A DNA stretch of 64,000 bases from Flavobacterium sp. UBA6135 (GTDB lineage: Bacteria > Bacteroidota > Bacteroidia > Flavobacteriales > Flavobacteriaceae): NCBI RefSeq assembly GCF_002428305.1, contig NZ_DIVJ01000010.1, positions 186,001-250,000 on the forward strand. The letters run 5' to 3'. Within the stretch, counting starts at the first letter, position 1; the number at the start of each line of letters is the position of its first letter. Under the pieces are notes generated by a model that saw only the letters and a list, made by a program, of their open reading frames with translations, ran no database searches and was not told the DNA's origin. The translations under genes and the position numbers were made by a program. This document shows positions 25,670 to 35,105 of the stretch, in pieces.

Positions 25670-28456
25670 ATGAAATTCTATAAAATAATTTTTGTCTTAT
25701 TTATTTCTCAAATAACATTTGGTCAAAACTACCAACACTACGTCAACCCCTTCATCGGAACCGGCGGAACCGGACATACATTCCCTGGAGCCACCGTGCC
25801 ATACGGAATGGTGCAACTTTCCCCAGACACCCGCATCGACGGTAGTTGGGAAGGCTGTTCCGGTTATCATTATTCTGATAATCGCATTTATGGCTTCTCA
25901 CATACTCATCTCAACGGAACAGGCGTTTCTGATTATGGCGATATTTTGTTAATGCCCACGATGGGCGAACCGTCCTTTGACAACAAAATTTATTCCTCCA
26001 CTTTTTCACATAAAAATGAAAAAGCTTCTGCCGGATTTTATTCCGTTAAATTAGATAAACATAACATCGATGTTCGATTAACAACATCCACAAGAGTTGG
26101 TTTTCATGAATATACCTTCAATGAAAGCGGTCAAGCCAACATCATTTTAGATTTAAATCATCGGGATAAATTATTGGAAGGTGAAATTAGAGTAATAGAT
26201 GATAAAACCATTGAAGTATTAAGACGAAGTGAAGCATGGGCTCGTGACCAACATGTTTATGCCAGAATTGAATTTAATGTTCCTTTAAAAATAAACAAAG
26301 AAAAAACCATTTTTAAAGGAATAAAAGGTGATTATCACGGAACCGAGTTGGCAATTAGTTTCTCTAAAAAAGTCAAAAAAGGTGACAAGATACTTGTAAA
26401 AGTAGCCCTTTCACCCACAGGACATAGTGGAGCACAACTCAACAGCACCGAAATTCCACATTGGGACTTCAATAAAGTTAAAAAAGCGGCAGAAGAATTA
26501 TGGAACAAAGAACTCTCCAAAATAGAAGTCACCTCTAATGATAAAAATAAACTCACTATTTTCTACACCGCTTTGTATCATACGATGATGCAACCCAACA
26601 TCGCTCAAGATTTAGACGGAAAATACCGAGGTCGCGACAACAAAATTCACCAAGCGGAAGGATTTGATTATTACACCGTTTTTTCCCTTTGGGACACCTT
26701 TCGAGCTGCTCATCCGCTGTATACCTTAATTGATAAAAAACGAACCTCAGATTACATCAACACCTTTATAAAACAATATGAACAAGGCGGTCGCTTACCC
26801 GTTTGGGAATTGGCTTCCAACGAAACCGATTGTATGATTGGCTATCATTCTGTTTCTGTGATTGCCGATGCAATGGTAAAAGGTATAAAAGGTTTTGATT
26901 ATGAAAAAGCCTATGAAGCCGCCAAACATTCCGCTATGCTCGATCATTTAGGATTGGATGCTTACAAAAAGCAAGGTTTTATTTCGATTGATGATGAACA
27001 CGAAAGTGTTTCCAAAACATTAGAATATGCCTATGACGATTGGTGTATCGCTCAGATGGCCGAATTACTTGGTAAAAAAGAAGATTATCAGTATTTTATG
27101 CTTCGTTCTCAAAATTGGAAAAATCTCTTTAATTGGGAAACCGGATTCATCCAACCCAAAAAAAATGGTGGTTGGGATAAACCTTTTGACCCCAAAGAAG
27201 TGAACAACAATTACACCGAAGCCAACGGATGGCAATACACGTTTTTTGTGCCGCAAGACATTCCGGGAATGATTGAAGCAATGGGCGGCGAAGCCAAATT
27301 TGAAGCCAAATTAGATGAAATGTTTAATTCTGTCAGTGAAACGTCCGGTCGTCATCAAGTGGATATCACCGGTTTAATCGGTCAGTATGCTCACGGAAAT
27401 GAACCAAGTCATCATGTAGCGTATTTGTACAATTATGTGAACAAACCGGAAAAGACAAAAGAAAAAGTACATTTCATTTTAGAGAATTTCTATAAAAACG
27501 ACCCCGACGGTTTAATTGGCAATGAAGATTGCGGCCAAATGAGTGCGTGGTATGTGTTGAGTTCGATGGGAATTTATAATGTAACACCGGGACAACCTTT
27601 TTGGACGACTACTGAGCCTTATTTTGAAAAAATGAAAGTGAATTTTGAGGATGGGACTTCTAGAAGTATTGATAAATTAACCAAAGATGATATGTTTGGA
27701 TTGAATTTAAAAGAAATGCCAGACAAAGATTATTTTGTTAGGAATCTATCTGTAATTCCGGTTATTGAGGCTGACAGTAAGGCTTTCCTAGATAAAACAG
27801 TAATTTCATTTATTTCTCAAAATAAAGAAGTTGAATTTTTTTACAGTTTGAACGGAAGTCCTTTTAAAATGGCTGATACTACAACTTTAACTCTTGATAA
27901 AACAACAGAAGTAAAACTTTATACAGAAGATGGTTATGGTCAAAAAAGCAATACCATCTCCGCCACTTTCTTCAAAAAACCAAACAATTTCACCATCGAC
28001 ATCAAATCAACTTACAATCCGCAATACCACGCCGGTGGTCCGGAAGGTTTGATTGACGGTATTTTTGGTACCGAAAACTGGCGAAAAGGCGATTGGCAAG
28101 GGTATCAATCGCAAGATTTTGAAGCGGTGATTGATATGCAATCCGCCCGTGAAATCAATCAAATTACCGCCAATTTTCTGCAAGATACCCGTTCGTGGAT
28201 TTTGATGCCCACCAAAGTGGACTACTATATTTCAGATGATAATGTGAATTTTACGCTTTTTGACACACAAAACAACACGATTGACCCGAAAGATTACAAT
28301 TCCATCATCAAAGGATTTGAAAGTAAAAATAAGCTGATAAATGCTCGATATGTAAAAATCATTGCCACCAACTTCGGTAAATTACCCGAATGGCACCAAG
28401 GTTTTCCGTATGATGGTGAAGCGTTTATTTTTATTGATGAGATAACAATAAAATAA
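25670..28456 (+). CDS. GH92 family alpha-mannosidase-like glycosidase
   Basis: A 928-residue exported glycosidase. The signal peptide covers about 1-19 (ends ITFGQ). The GH92 N-terminal beta-sandwich opens with YVNPFIGTGGTGHTFPGA; the (alpha/alpha)6 barrel follows, with NETDCMIGYHS in the middle and NEDCGQMSAWYVLSSMGIY, which holds the general-acid Glu and the Asp-rich calcium region. After about residue 680 come a chitobiase-like beta domain and a C-terminal F5/8 (discoidin) carbohydrate-binding domain. Known GH92 enzymes are Ca2+-dependent exo-alpha-mannosidases acting on N-glycans or mannans. The start at 25670 is chosen because the earlier in-frame ATG lies in the sdh terminator. No susC/D pair is nearby. 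Confidence 0.92.
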   Translation: MKFYKIIFVLFISQITFGQNYQHYVNPFIGTGGTGHTFPGATVPYGMVQLSPDTRIDGSWEGCSGYHYSDNRIYGFSHTHLNGTGVSDYGDILLMPTMGEPSFDNKIYSSTFSHKNEKASAGFYSVKLDKHNIDVRLTTSTRVGFHEYTFNESGQANIILDLNHRDKLLEGEIRVIDDKTIEVLRRSEAWARDQHVYARIEFNVPLKINKEKTIFKGIKGDYHGTELAISFSKKVKKGDKILVKVALSPTGHSGAQLNSTEIPHWDFNKVKKAAEELWNKELSKIEVTSNDKNKLTIFYTALYHTMMQPNIAQDLDGKYRGRDNKIHQAEGFDYYTVFSLWDTFRAAHPLYTLIDKKRTSDYINTFIKQYEQGGRLPVWELASNETDCMIGYHSVSVIADAMVKGIKGFDYEKAYEAAKHSAMLDHLGLDAYKKQGFISIDDEHESVSKTLEYAYDDWCIAQMAELLGKKEDYQYFMLRSQNWKNLFNWETGFIQPKKNGGWDKPFDPKEVNNNYTEANGWQYTFFVPQDIPGMIEAMGGEAKFEAKLDEMFNSVSETSGRHQVDITGLIGQYAHGNEPSHHVAYLYNYVNKPEKTKEKVHFILENFYKNDPDGLIGNEDCGQMSAWYVLSSMGIYNVTPGQPFWTTTEPYFEKMKVNFEDGTSRSIDKLTKDDMFGLNLKEMPDKDYFVRNLSVIPVIEADSKAFLDKTVISFISQNKEVEFFYSLNGSPFKMADTTTLTLDKTTEVKLYTEDGYGQKSNTISATFFKKPNNFTIDIKSTYNPQYHAGGPEGLIDGIFGTENWRKGDWQGYQSQDFEAVIDMQSAREINQITANFLQDTRSWILMPTKVDYYISDDNVNFTLFDTQNNTIDPKDYNSIIKGFESKNKLINARYVKIIATNFGKLPEWHQGFPYDGEAFIFIDEITIK

Positions 28457-28522
28457 ATTAACAACATTACAACATTTCAAATAATTCCCTATCTTTATGA
28501 ACTACTGAACTAGTTTATATCT

Positions 28523-29938
28523 ATGGAAATTTTTCATATAAGTGCAGAATGTTATCCTGTTGCAAAGGTTGGCGGTTTGGCTGACGTTGTGGGTGCCTTG
28601 CCAAAATATCTCAATAAACTCGGTCATACTGCCAAAGTTGTGGTGCCGGGCTATGACAACAAATTCACCAATGAAAACGAATTTGATACTGTACATAAAG
28701 GTTTATTGAAATTAGGGTGGTTTCAGTTTTCGTACACTATTATGAGAGAAAAAACCAATAAATTAGGTTTTCAATTGTATGTTATTGCCATTCCGGAACT
28801 TTTTGACCGACCCAATGTTTATTCGTATGAAGATGATACGGAACGGTTTACCGCTTTTCAAATCGCTTTTTTAAATTGGCTCACCGAAACAGATCAGAAA
28901 CCGGATGTTATTCATTGTCATGATCATCATACGGGATTAATTCCGTTTATGGTTCAGTTTTGTTTCAATTACCAAGATTTAAAACATACTCCAACGGTTT
29001 TAACGATTCATAATGGTCAATATCAAGGTTGGTTTGGATTTGACAGAATACATTATATCCCTGATTTTGAAAGAGGAAAAATGGGATTTTTAGAATGGGG
29101 AGGCATTATCAATCCTTTGGCTTCGGGCATTAAATGTGCTTGGAAAGTTACCACTGTTTCGCCAAGTTATTTGGATGAAATTAGTGAAAACGCCAATGGT
29201 TTGGAACATTTACTGCGTTTTGAACGTTATAAATCACTTGGAATTTTAAACGGCATTGACACTGATGTTTGGAATACCCAAACGGATGAAATGCTTCAAA
29301 CCAATTATACGATTAAAGGTTTTAAAAAAGGCAAAGAAGCCAACAAAGCCTTTTTATGTGAACAGTTTAATTTAGATCCAAAATTACCTTTATTTACCTT
29401 TATTGGTCGTTTGGTTGGAGAAAAAGGAGCTGATTTGCTACCTCAAATTTGTAGTGTAGCTTTAAATGAATTTCATCAAAAATTAAATATTTTGATTTTA
29501 GGTTCCGGAGACCCAAATGTTGAACGAGGTTTGCAAAGCCTACAAAATTTCTATCACGGAAATTATAATGCCTATATCGGATATAATGAAAAATTGGCTC
29601 ACATCATTTATGCCGGAGCTGATTTTCTGTTAATGCCTTCACGAGTAGAACCTTGCGGATTGAATCAAATGTATGCGTTGCGTTATGGCACGATTCCCAT
29701 TGTTCGAAGAACCGGCGGTTTAAAAGATACCGTTTTAGACATTGGTGATGGTGGTTTTGGAATTTGTCATAATGAAACCAGTGTTTTTGATGTGACGCAT
29801 TCCATGTATCGGGCCATTGTTTTATATGAAGCTACCAAATCATTTGATGCGGTTAGAAAAACCTGTATGCAAATTGACCATTCATGGGATAAAGTTGCAG
29901 AAGAATATAGTACTGTTTACCAATCGTTAATACAATAG
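28523..29938 (+). CDS. glgA: Glycogen synthase (GT5)
   Basis: A 471-residue GT-B glucosyltransferase that extends alpha-1,4-glucan from ADP-glucose in the cytoplasm. The ADP-glucose binding motif KVGGLADVVGALP begins at Lys 15. HCHDHHTGLIP is near 131, and the C-terminal donor-site segment VEPCGLNQMYALRYGTIPIVRRTGGLKD is near 371-398. Length is normal for the family. glgC follows after 3 bp and supplies the ADP-glucose, so the pair forms a compact glycogen operon; no branching enzyme is in the window. Confidence 0.95.
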   Translation: MEIFHISAECYPVAKVGGLADVVGALPKYLNKLGHTAKVVVPGYDNKFTNENEFDTVHKGLLKLGWFQFSYTIMREKTNKLGFQLYVIAIPELFDRPNVYSYEDDTERFTAFQIAFLNWLTETDQKPDVIHCHDHHTGLIPFMVQFCFNYQDLKHTPTVLTIHNGQYQGWFGFDRIHYIPDFERGKMGFLEWGGIINPLASGIKCAWKVTTVSPSYLDEISENANGLEHLLRFERYKSLGILNGIDTDVWNTQTDEMLQTNYTIKGFKKGKEANKAFLCEQFNLDPKLPLFTFIGRLVGEKGADLLPQICSVALNEFHQKLNILILGSGDPNVERGLQSLQNFYHGNYNAYIGYNEKLAHIIYAGADFLLMPSRVEPCGLNQMYALRYGTIPIVRRTGGLKDTVLDIGDGGFGICHNETSVFDVTHSMYRAIVLYEATKSFDAVRKTCMQIDHSWDKVAEEYSTVYQSLIQ

Positions 29939-29941
29939 AAT

Positions 29942-31216
29942 ATGAACAAAAGTGCATTAGCCATTATCTTAGGTGGCGGACAAGGATCTCGATTAGCTCC
30001 ATTAACTGAAAGTCGTTCAAAGCCGGCGGTTCCGATTGCCGGAAAATACAGGTTGGTGGATATTCCTATTTCAAATTGTATCAATTCTGACATTAAACGC
30101 ATGTTTGTTTTGACACAATTCAATTCGGCATCTTTAAATCAACATATAAAAAATACGTACCATTTCAGTCATTTCAGTACTGCTTTTGTGGATATTTTGG
30201 CCGCAGAACAAACACCTGACAACCCCACTTGGTTTCAAGGAACTGCCGATGCCGTAAGACAATGCATGCAACATTTCATGAATCATGAATTTGATTATGC
30301 TTTGATTTTATCCGGAGATCAATTGTATCAAATGAATTTTAACGAGATGATTGCCGCACATGAAAAGAGTGGAGCCGCCATTTCAATAGCAACATTACCT
30401 GTTTCTTCAAAAGAAGCCCCTGAATTCGGAATTTTAAAAACCAACAATGAGAGTTTTATCACCTCATTCATTGAAAAACCTAAAGCAGCATTATTACCTG
30501 AATGGACTTCTGAAGTAAGTGACGAGATGAAAAGCGAAGGGAGGCATTATTTGGCGTCTATGGGTATTTATATTTTTAACCGTGATTTATTGGTAGAATT
30601 AATGTCAAACCCCGACACTAAAGACTTTGGAAAAGAAATTATTCCGCAAGCCATCGGGAAGCACAAAGTATTGAGTTATCAATATGAAGGCTATTGGACA
30701 GATATTGGAAATATTGACTCCTTTTTTGAAGCCAATTTAGAATTGACGGAAGATATACCAAAATTCAATTTGTTTGACAACTCTAAAAGAATCTATACAC
30801 GAGCCAGAACATTACCACCTACCAAGATTTCCGGTAAAACTACCATTGAAAAAACGATAATGGCAGAAGGTTGTATCATTAATGCAGCACAAATCAATCA
30901 TTCCGTGATTGGAATTAGAAGCAGAATTGGAGCCAATTCAGTAATCACTAATTCGTATTTAATGGGTAATGATTTTTATCAAAATTTAGAAGAAATAAGC
31001 ACCAATTATAGCCAACATATTATCAATATTGGAATTGGGGAGCGTTGCCAAATTAACAATACTATAGTGGATAAAAACTGTAGAATTGGAAATGATGTCA
31101 AACTAAACGGCGGTAAGCATCTTGAAGACGTCAATACAAAATGGTACACCGTTAGAGATGGCATTATTGTAGTGAAAAAAGGTGTTGTTTTACCTGATGG
31201 CTTTTCGGTTGGATAA
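29942..31216 (+). CDS. glgC: Glucose-1-phosphate adenylyltransferase
   Basis: A 424-residue nucleotidyltransferase making ADP-glucose from ATP and glucose-1-phosphate, the committed step of glycogen synthesis. The catalytic signature is LGGGQGSRLAPLTESRSKPAVPIAGKYRLVDIPISN near 11-46. GTADAVRQ near 99, the sugar site FIEKPK near 180 and SMGIYIF near 204 follow, and a left-handed beta-helix C-terminal domain (INAAQINHSVIGIRSRIG) ends the protein. It starts 3 bp after the glgA stop. The stop codon abuts that of the convergent gene at 31217. Confidence 0.95.
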   Translation: MNKSALAIILGGGQGSRLAPLTESRSKPAVPIAGKYRLVDIPISNCINSDIKRMFVLTQFNSASLNQHIKNTYHFSHFSTAFVDILAAEQTPDNPTWFQGTADAVRQCMQHFMNHEFDYALILSGDQLYQMNFNEMIAAHEKSGAAISIATLPVSSKEAPEFGILKTNNESFITSFIEKPKAALLPEWTSEVSDEMKSEGRHYLASMGIYIFNRDLLVELMSNPDTKDFGKEIIPQAIGKHKVLSYQYEGYWTDIGNIDSFFEANLELTEDIPKFNLFDNSKRIYTRARTLPPTKISGKTTIEKTIMAEGCIINAAQINHSVIGIRSRIGANSVITNSYLMGNDFYQNLEEISTNYSQHIINIGIGERCQINNTIVDKNCRIGNDVKLNGGKHLEDVNTKWYTVRDGIIVVKKGVVLPDGFSVG

Positions 31217-31780
31217 TTAGTCTTTCCAACCCCAAGGAGCTGAAGGGTTTTCAACTGATTTTGTCAAATCAAATTTTACTGAAAAAACACGGTCTGAACC
31301 AATACGTCTTAAATTATAGGTAAAAGAAGTTTCATCAACGGTTATCCACCAAACATTAGTAGATGCATAGCCAATTAAATCACTTGTTTCTTGATCTGCC
31401 GGGAAAAATTGAATTTTTGGCAAACCGGAGTTTGATGTAGTTCCGCCATATTGCGTTACTTTATCTTCAGAGCCATCTTCATGTCTATGGTCATGTTTGA
31501 GTGTGATTCTATCGTTTTTAAGGGTCAATACCCAAGTTCTTGATTTGTCATCGCCCACAAAAAAAGGAATACGAATGCGATTGTCTTCACAACTGCGAAC
31601 ATGCATGACTAAACGTTTGCCACGAAAATCATCGTTTGCCGGACCTTCGGTAATTTCACCTTCAAAGGATTTGCCACAATGTGTTTTTAAGGTTTCCCAA
31701 AATTGTTGAGCTCCTGATTTTTCTTGTGCAAAAAGACTTAGTGTTGCAAAAAGTGATACTGTGAGTATGTAATTTTTCAT
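31217..31780 (-). CDS. Exported protein of unknown function
   Basis: A 187-residue protein with a signal peptide (about 1-18, ends SLFAQ). I do not recognise a catalytic motif. The mature part is polar and beta-rich, with a single pair of Cys (HCGKSFEG and RSCEDN), a HDHRHEDGSED charged segment and a C-terminal PSAPWGWKD. The ATG at 31780 is preferred over an in-frame TTG at 31798 because it begins directly with the signal sequence MKNYILTVSLF. It is convergent with glgC, with no spacer between the stop codons, and has no own terminator hairpin. Confidence 0.75.
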   Translation of the reverse strand: MKNYILTVSLFATLSLFAQEKSGAQQFWETLKTHCGKSFEGEITEGPANDDFRGKRLVMHVRSCEDNRIRIPFFVGDDKSRTWVLTLKNDRITLKHDHRHEDGSEDKVTQYGGTTSNSGLPKIQFFPADQETSDLIGYASTNVWWITVDETSFTYNLRRIGSDRVFSVKFDLTKSVENPSAPWGWKD

Positions 31781-31842
31781 GAGATGAATTTTTGTCAAGA
31801 TAAGAAATAATATTTAATGTAATTTTATAAAAATATTCAAAC

Positions 31843-32607
31843 ATGAAAGTGAGTTGTATTCAAGGGTCATTATTTTGGGAAAATGCTTCAGCCAACAGAA
31901 ATTATTTTGAAGAAAAAATCAATTCTATCCAAGATGAGGTTGACTTAATTGTACTTCCTGAAATGTTTACTTCCGGTTTTACCATGAATCCGAGTGTTGT
32001 GGCTGAGGAAATGAGTGGAGAAACAGTACTTTGGCTTAAAAATATGGCTATTCGCAAAAATGTAGCGATTACGGGTAGTATGGTTATTTCTGAAAACAAT
32101 CTTTTTTTTAATCGGATGCTTTTTGTTTTTCCAAATGGAGATATTCGCTATTATGACAAAAAACATTTGTTTACTTTGGCAGGAGAAGACAAGTCGTATA
32201 CCTCAGGAAATGAAAAAGTTATAATTTCATATCTCAATTGGAACATTTGTCTTCAAATATGTTATGATTTGCGTTTTCCGGTTTTTGTCAGAAATACAGA
32301 AGATTATGATGCAATTATTTATGTTGCCAATTGGCCAAAACCGCGAATTGCAGCCTGGGATGCGTTATTAAAAGCCAGAGCAATAGAAAACATGAGTTAT
32401 GTTATTGGAGTAAATCGAATTGGAGAAGACGGTAATGGGCATCCCTATGTTGGTCACACACAAATTATTGATGAACTGGGGAATTATTTGGTTACACCTG
32501 ATGAAAACGAAACTGTTTTTACGGCTACATTATCCCATCAAAAAATGATGGAAACACGCAATAAACTGGGGTTCTTAAACGACAGGGATATCTTTCAAAT
32601 GCGTTAA
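31843..32607 (+). CDS. Carbon-nitrogen hydrolase, omega-amidase (YafV/Nit2)-like
   Basis: A 254-residue cytoplasmic member of the nitrilase superfamily. The Glu-Lys-Cys triad is visible: Glu in VLPEMFTSGF near 39-48, Lys in YDKKHLF near 104-110 and the nucleophile Cys in ICLQICYDLRFPVF near 131-144. The closest family I recognise is omega-amidase/YafV, which hydrolyses 2-oxoglutaramate or 2-oxosuccinamate formed by glutamine transamination. Length is normal. It stands alone, with a convergent lipoprotein gene 1 bp downstream. Confidence 0.85.
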   Translation: MKVSCIQGSLFWENASANRNYFEEKINSIQDEVDLIVLPEMFTSGFTMNPSVVAEEMSGETVLWLKNMAIRKNVAITGSMVISENNLFFNRMLFVFPNGDIRYYDKKHLFTLAGEDKSYTSGNEKVIISYLNWNICLQICYDLRFPVFVRNTEDYDAIIYVANWPKPRIAAWDALLKARAIENMSYVIGVNRIGEDGNGHPYVGHTQIIDELGNYLVTPDENETVFTATLSHQKMMETRNKLGFLNDRDIFQMR

Positions 32608-32608
32608 T

Positions 32609-34195
32609 TTAGCCACCTACATTTATGGTTTGTTCCACATCCCAATTCGATCTAACTTCAATAGACGTTGGATAATAATAGACTTCTTCGGTTTGTCTTT
32701 TTTCAAGATAACTTCCGGTATCCCAAATACCGTTTTTGTTATTGTCATAAATTATTCGAACTGTAAATTTATTAGGTTGTAATAGGTCAAAATTTACATT
32801 GTCGGAATTTGTAGCATAAGACTCTGCTAATGTTTTTCCTTTGTTGTCAGTAAGTTGCACAATAATCGGATAGGATTTTGCACCTACTATTTTCAAGGTT
32901 AAATTTCCATAATCACTAATATTTCGTGTGTTAAATTTAAAACTCATCGAATCGTTTGTTTTTTCAAACATGTCTGTTACTGCATTTGGCAACAAAGTAA
33001 GTTTATAATTTTCTCGTTCCTCTTTTTTGAACAGTAATTGAAGGAATTGTTTTTCAGCATTGTATTTTGTTGTAACCGGAATTAAAATCGAGTCTTTGTT
33101 TCGCAATTCTATTTTTGTTTCATCCCATTTTGACAAAGGGGTGCTTGTTTTTAAGCTTAGAGTATCTCTAAAATTAACACTTCCTGTAGGCTGTAAGCCA
33201 ACGGATAGGGTGTCAACTTTCATATTTTTTAATTTTACCATAAAATCTTTTTCATAATTTTTTGATTTAAGTTGCAGCTTTAAGGAGTCCGTTTTTTGCA
33301 TGGGATACCAAATCTGAAGTGAATCTTTTCCTTCAACTTTACTAATTTTTGTGTCAAGTTCTGTTGTTCCGTTGAACAACTTTACAGCTACATTTTTTGG
33401 TTTACCCTCATGTCCCACTATTAATTTATTTCCTGAAGCTTGTGTTGCTCTAATAGCTTTAAATGGCAATTCCTCTTGAAACAATTCCATTTCATAAAAT
33501 GAATTTTCAGGAACGGTTATTGGCTCGCTAAAAAAAGCAATTTTATCGTTTTTCGGGTCAAATTTATAATTGTTGTTGTTGTCTTTCAAAGCGACGAGGA
33601 TGTATTTCCCTTCTTTTAGATTTTCTAATTTAAAAGTAGAAGCTGAATCTAAAGTGTTGGTTATATATCTTGGATTTTCCTTGTAAATTATGGAATCATA
33701 AAATTTTTCATTGTATTCATATAAATGAATAGATACAAAATTATCGGGGTTTGGGTAAAATGCATCTTTTATGCTTCCAACAACTGTTAAGGAATCAATA
33801 TATGAACCCGTTGAAAACACATATTTAAATTGTTGATATGGATTCCCTTCGTTGTTGTCTTGAATACTTTTGCCAAAATTTAAACTGTAGGTAGTGTTTG
33901 GTAACAACGTGTCATTTATCTTGATAGTAATTGTTTTACTTGCAAATGACGGACTAATTGTTGGTGCGTGTTTCATCAATGGCGAAACAATCAATTGTTT
34001 GTTGACATCTTTTAATTTTATATATTCGTCAAAATGAAGTTTGATTTCTTTAGCGTCAAAATGGGTTGAATAGTTTTTAGGGTCGCTGATTTTTAAAACT
34101 GGAGAAATGGTATCTTTTAAACCTCCGGTAATAAAGCCACGTTTGGCACATCCGGTTATTAATAGGGAAAAAAGAAGTATAGTGAGAAACCTCAT
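32609..34195 (-). CDS. Lipoprotein with N-terminal Ig-like (Big_5) domain
   Basis: A 528-residue lipoprotein: signal MRFLTILLFSLLITGC with the lipidated Cys at 16, followed by AKRGFITGGLKDTISPVL. Residues 30-130 form a bacterial Ig-like domain of the Big_5/SbsA type (PKNYSTHFDAKEIKLHFDEYI, LPNTTYSLNFGKSIQDNNEGN). The rest is beta-rich, with a DNNKNGIWDTG segment near the C-terminus typical of this Bacteroidota family. Probably attached to the outer membrane; function unknown. It is 74 bp from comF in the same direction. Confidence 0.8.
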   Translation of the reverse strand: MRFLTILLFSLLITGCAKRGFITGGLKDTISPVLKISDPKNYSTHFDAKEIKLHFDEYIKLKDVNKQLIVSPLMKHAPTISPSFASKTITIKINDTLLPNTTYSLNFGKSIQDNNEGNPYQQFKYVFSTGSYIDSLTVVGSIKDAFYPNPDNFVSIHLYEYNEKFYDSIIYKENPRYITNTLDSASTFKLENLKEGKYILVALKDNNNNYKFDPKNDKIAFFSEPITVPENSFYEMELFQEELPFKAIRATQASGNKLIVGHEGKPKNVAVKLFNGTTELDTKISKVEGKDSLQIWYPMQKTDSLKLQLKSKNYEKDFMVKLKNMKVDTLSVGLQPTGSVNFRDTLSLKTSTPLSKWDETKIELRNKDSILIPVTTKYNAEKQFLQLLFKKEERENYKLTLLPNAVTDMFEKTNDSMSFKFNTRNISDYGNLTLKIVGAKSYPIIVQLTDNKGKTLAESYATNSDNVNFDLLQPNKFTVRIIYDNNKNGIWDTGSYLEKRQTEEVYYYPTSIEVRSNWDVEQTINVGG

Positions 34196-34269
34196 GAGCT
34201 ACAAATAATTTTGAGTCACAAAATAACAATTATATTTAGTGGAAATGAAATGTTTTATGTTTTTGTTTA

Positions 34270-34950
34270 CTATTGATTGTATGCTAAAGCTGCAATGCTG
34301 ATTTTTGAGTTGGGAATAGAGGCCAAAACTTTGCCACAAGCTTCTAAGGTTGAACCCGAGGTTATTACATCATCAATCAATAAAAAATGTTTCCCATAAT
34401 CCGTTGGCGTATAATCCACACCAAATGCTGTTTTTTTATCGTCAATTCTATCAAAAAATGATTTTTTGGTTTGCGTTACTGCATAAACATCTCTGTGTAA
34501 AATGCTGTCATTATAGGGTACATTGAGTGATTTTGAGAGTGCGTGTCCAAAAGTAGTCAATTGATTATAGCCTCGTTCTTTCAATCTTTTTTTATGTAAA
34601 GGAACAGGTATTATTTCATCGAAAACTACTTTTTCATGAATAGCCTTCAGTTCTTCACCATACCATTCGCCTAAAAAAGTGCCTACTTCCTGATGGTTTT
34701 TGTATTTTAATTTATGAATTAACTCCTGAACAATTCCCTTTTTGTGAAAATACAACAATGAAGAAGCATGTTTCAACTCTAACCTTCCATAAAATCTTTT
34801 GATTATTTCGTTGTTTTCCATTTCCGTATGTCTTGTCAAGGGAAGTTCATGCCGACAAGTGGTGCAAATTGTTGTTTCGTTTGCGAGCAACAAATCGCTA
34901 CAAGCCAAGCAAACAGTGGGATAGAATAAATTAAAAAGGCTTTTGAGCAT
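34270..34950 (-). CDS. comF: ComF family phosphoribosyltransferase-like protein
   Basis: A 226-residue protein with an N-terminal double zinc-binding element (CLACSDLL and CTTCRHELP near 14-37) and a C-terminal type I phosphoribosyltransferase fold. The PRPP loop is LLIDDVITSGSTLEACG near 191-207, and the conserved PVPLHKKRLKERGYNQ segment is near 117-132. ComF homologues are needed for natural transformation in several bacteria, acting in the cytoplasm on incoming single-stranded DNA; the chemistry is not established. A TACATTTG -7-like element lies about 22-29 bp upstream (34979-34972). Confidence 0.88.
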   Translation of the reverse strand: MLKSLFNLFYPTVCLACSDLLLANETTICTTCRHELPLTRHTEMENNEIIKRFYGRLELKHASSLLYFHKKGIVQELIHKLKYKNHQEVGTFLGEWYGEELKAIHEKVVFDEIIPVPLHKKRLKERGYNQLTTFGHALSKSLNVPYNDSILHRDVYAVTQTKKSFFDRIDDKKTAFGVDYTPTDYGKHFLLIDDVITSGSTLEACGKVLASIPNSKISIAALAYNQ

Positions 34951-35090
34951 ACTTTTGCGTGTTTAGTATTACAAATGTAAATTTTTATTGAAATCAAATG
35001 TAACTAGAACAGAAATTATTAATGAATTGAATGACAATTTATATTAAAAAGCTTTTTTAGTCATAACCCCCACCAATCTAATCTTTTTTA

Positions 35091-35098
35091 TATTTTTG
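35091..35098 (+). promoter_or_regulatory. -7 element of glyS, very close to the start codon
   Basis: TATTTTTG ends 7 bp before the glyS ATG. If it is the active -7 box, the transcript would begin at or next to the start codon (leaderless). No TTG lies at 19-20 bp upstream. Confidence 0.5.
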
Positions 35099-35105
35099 CA
35101 CCATT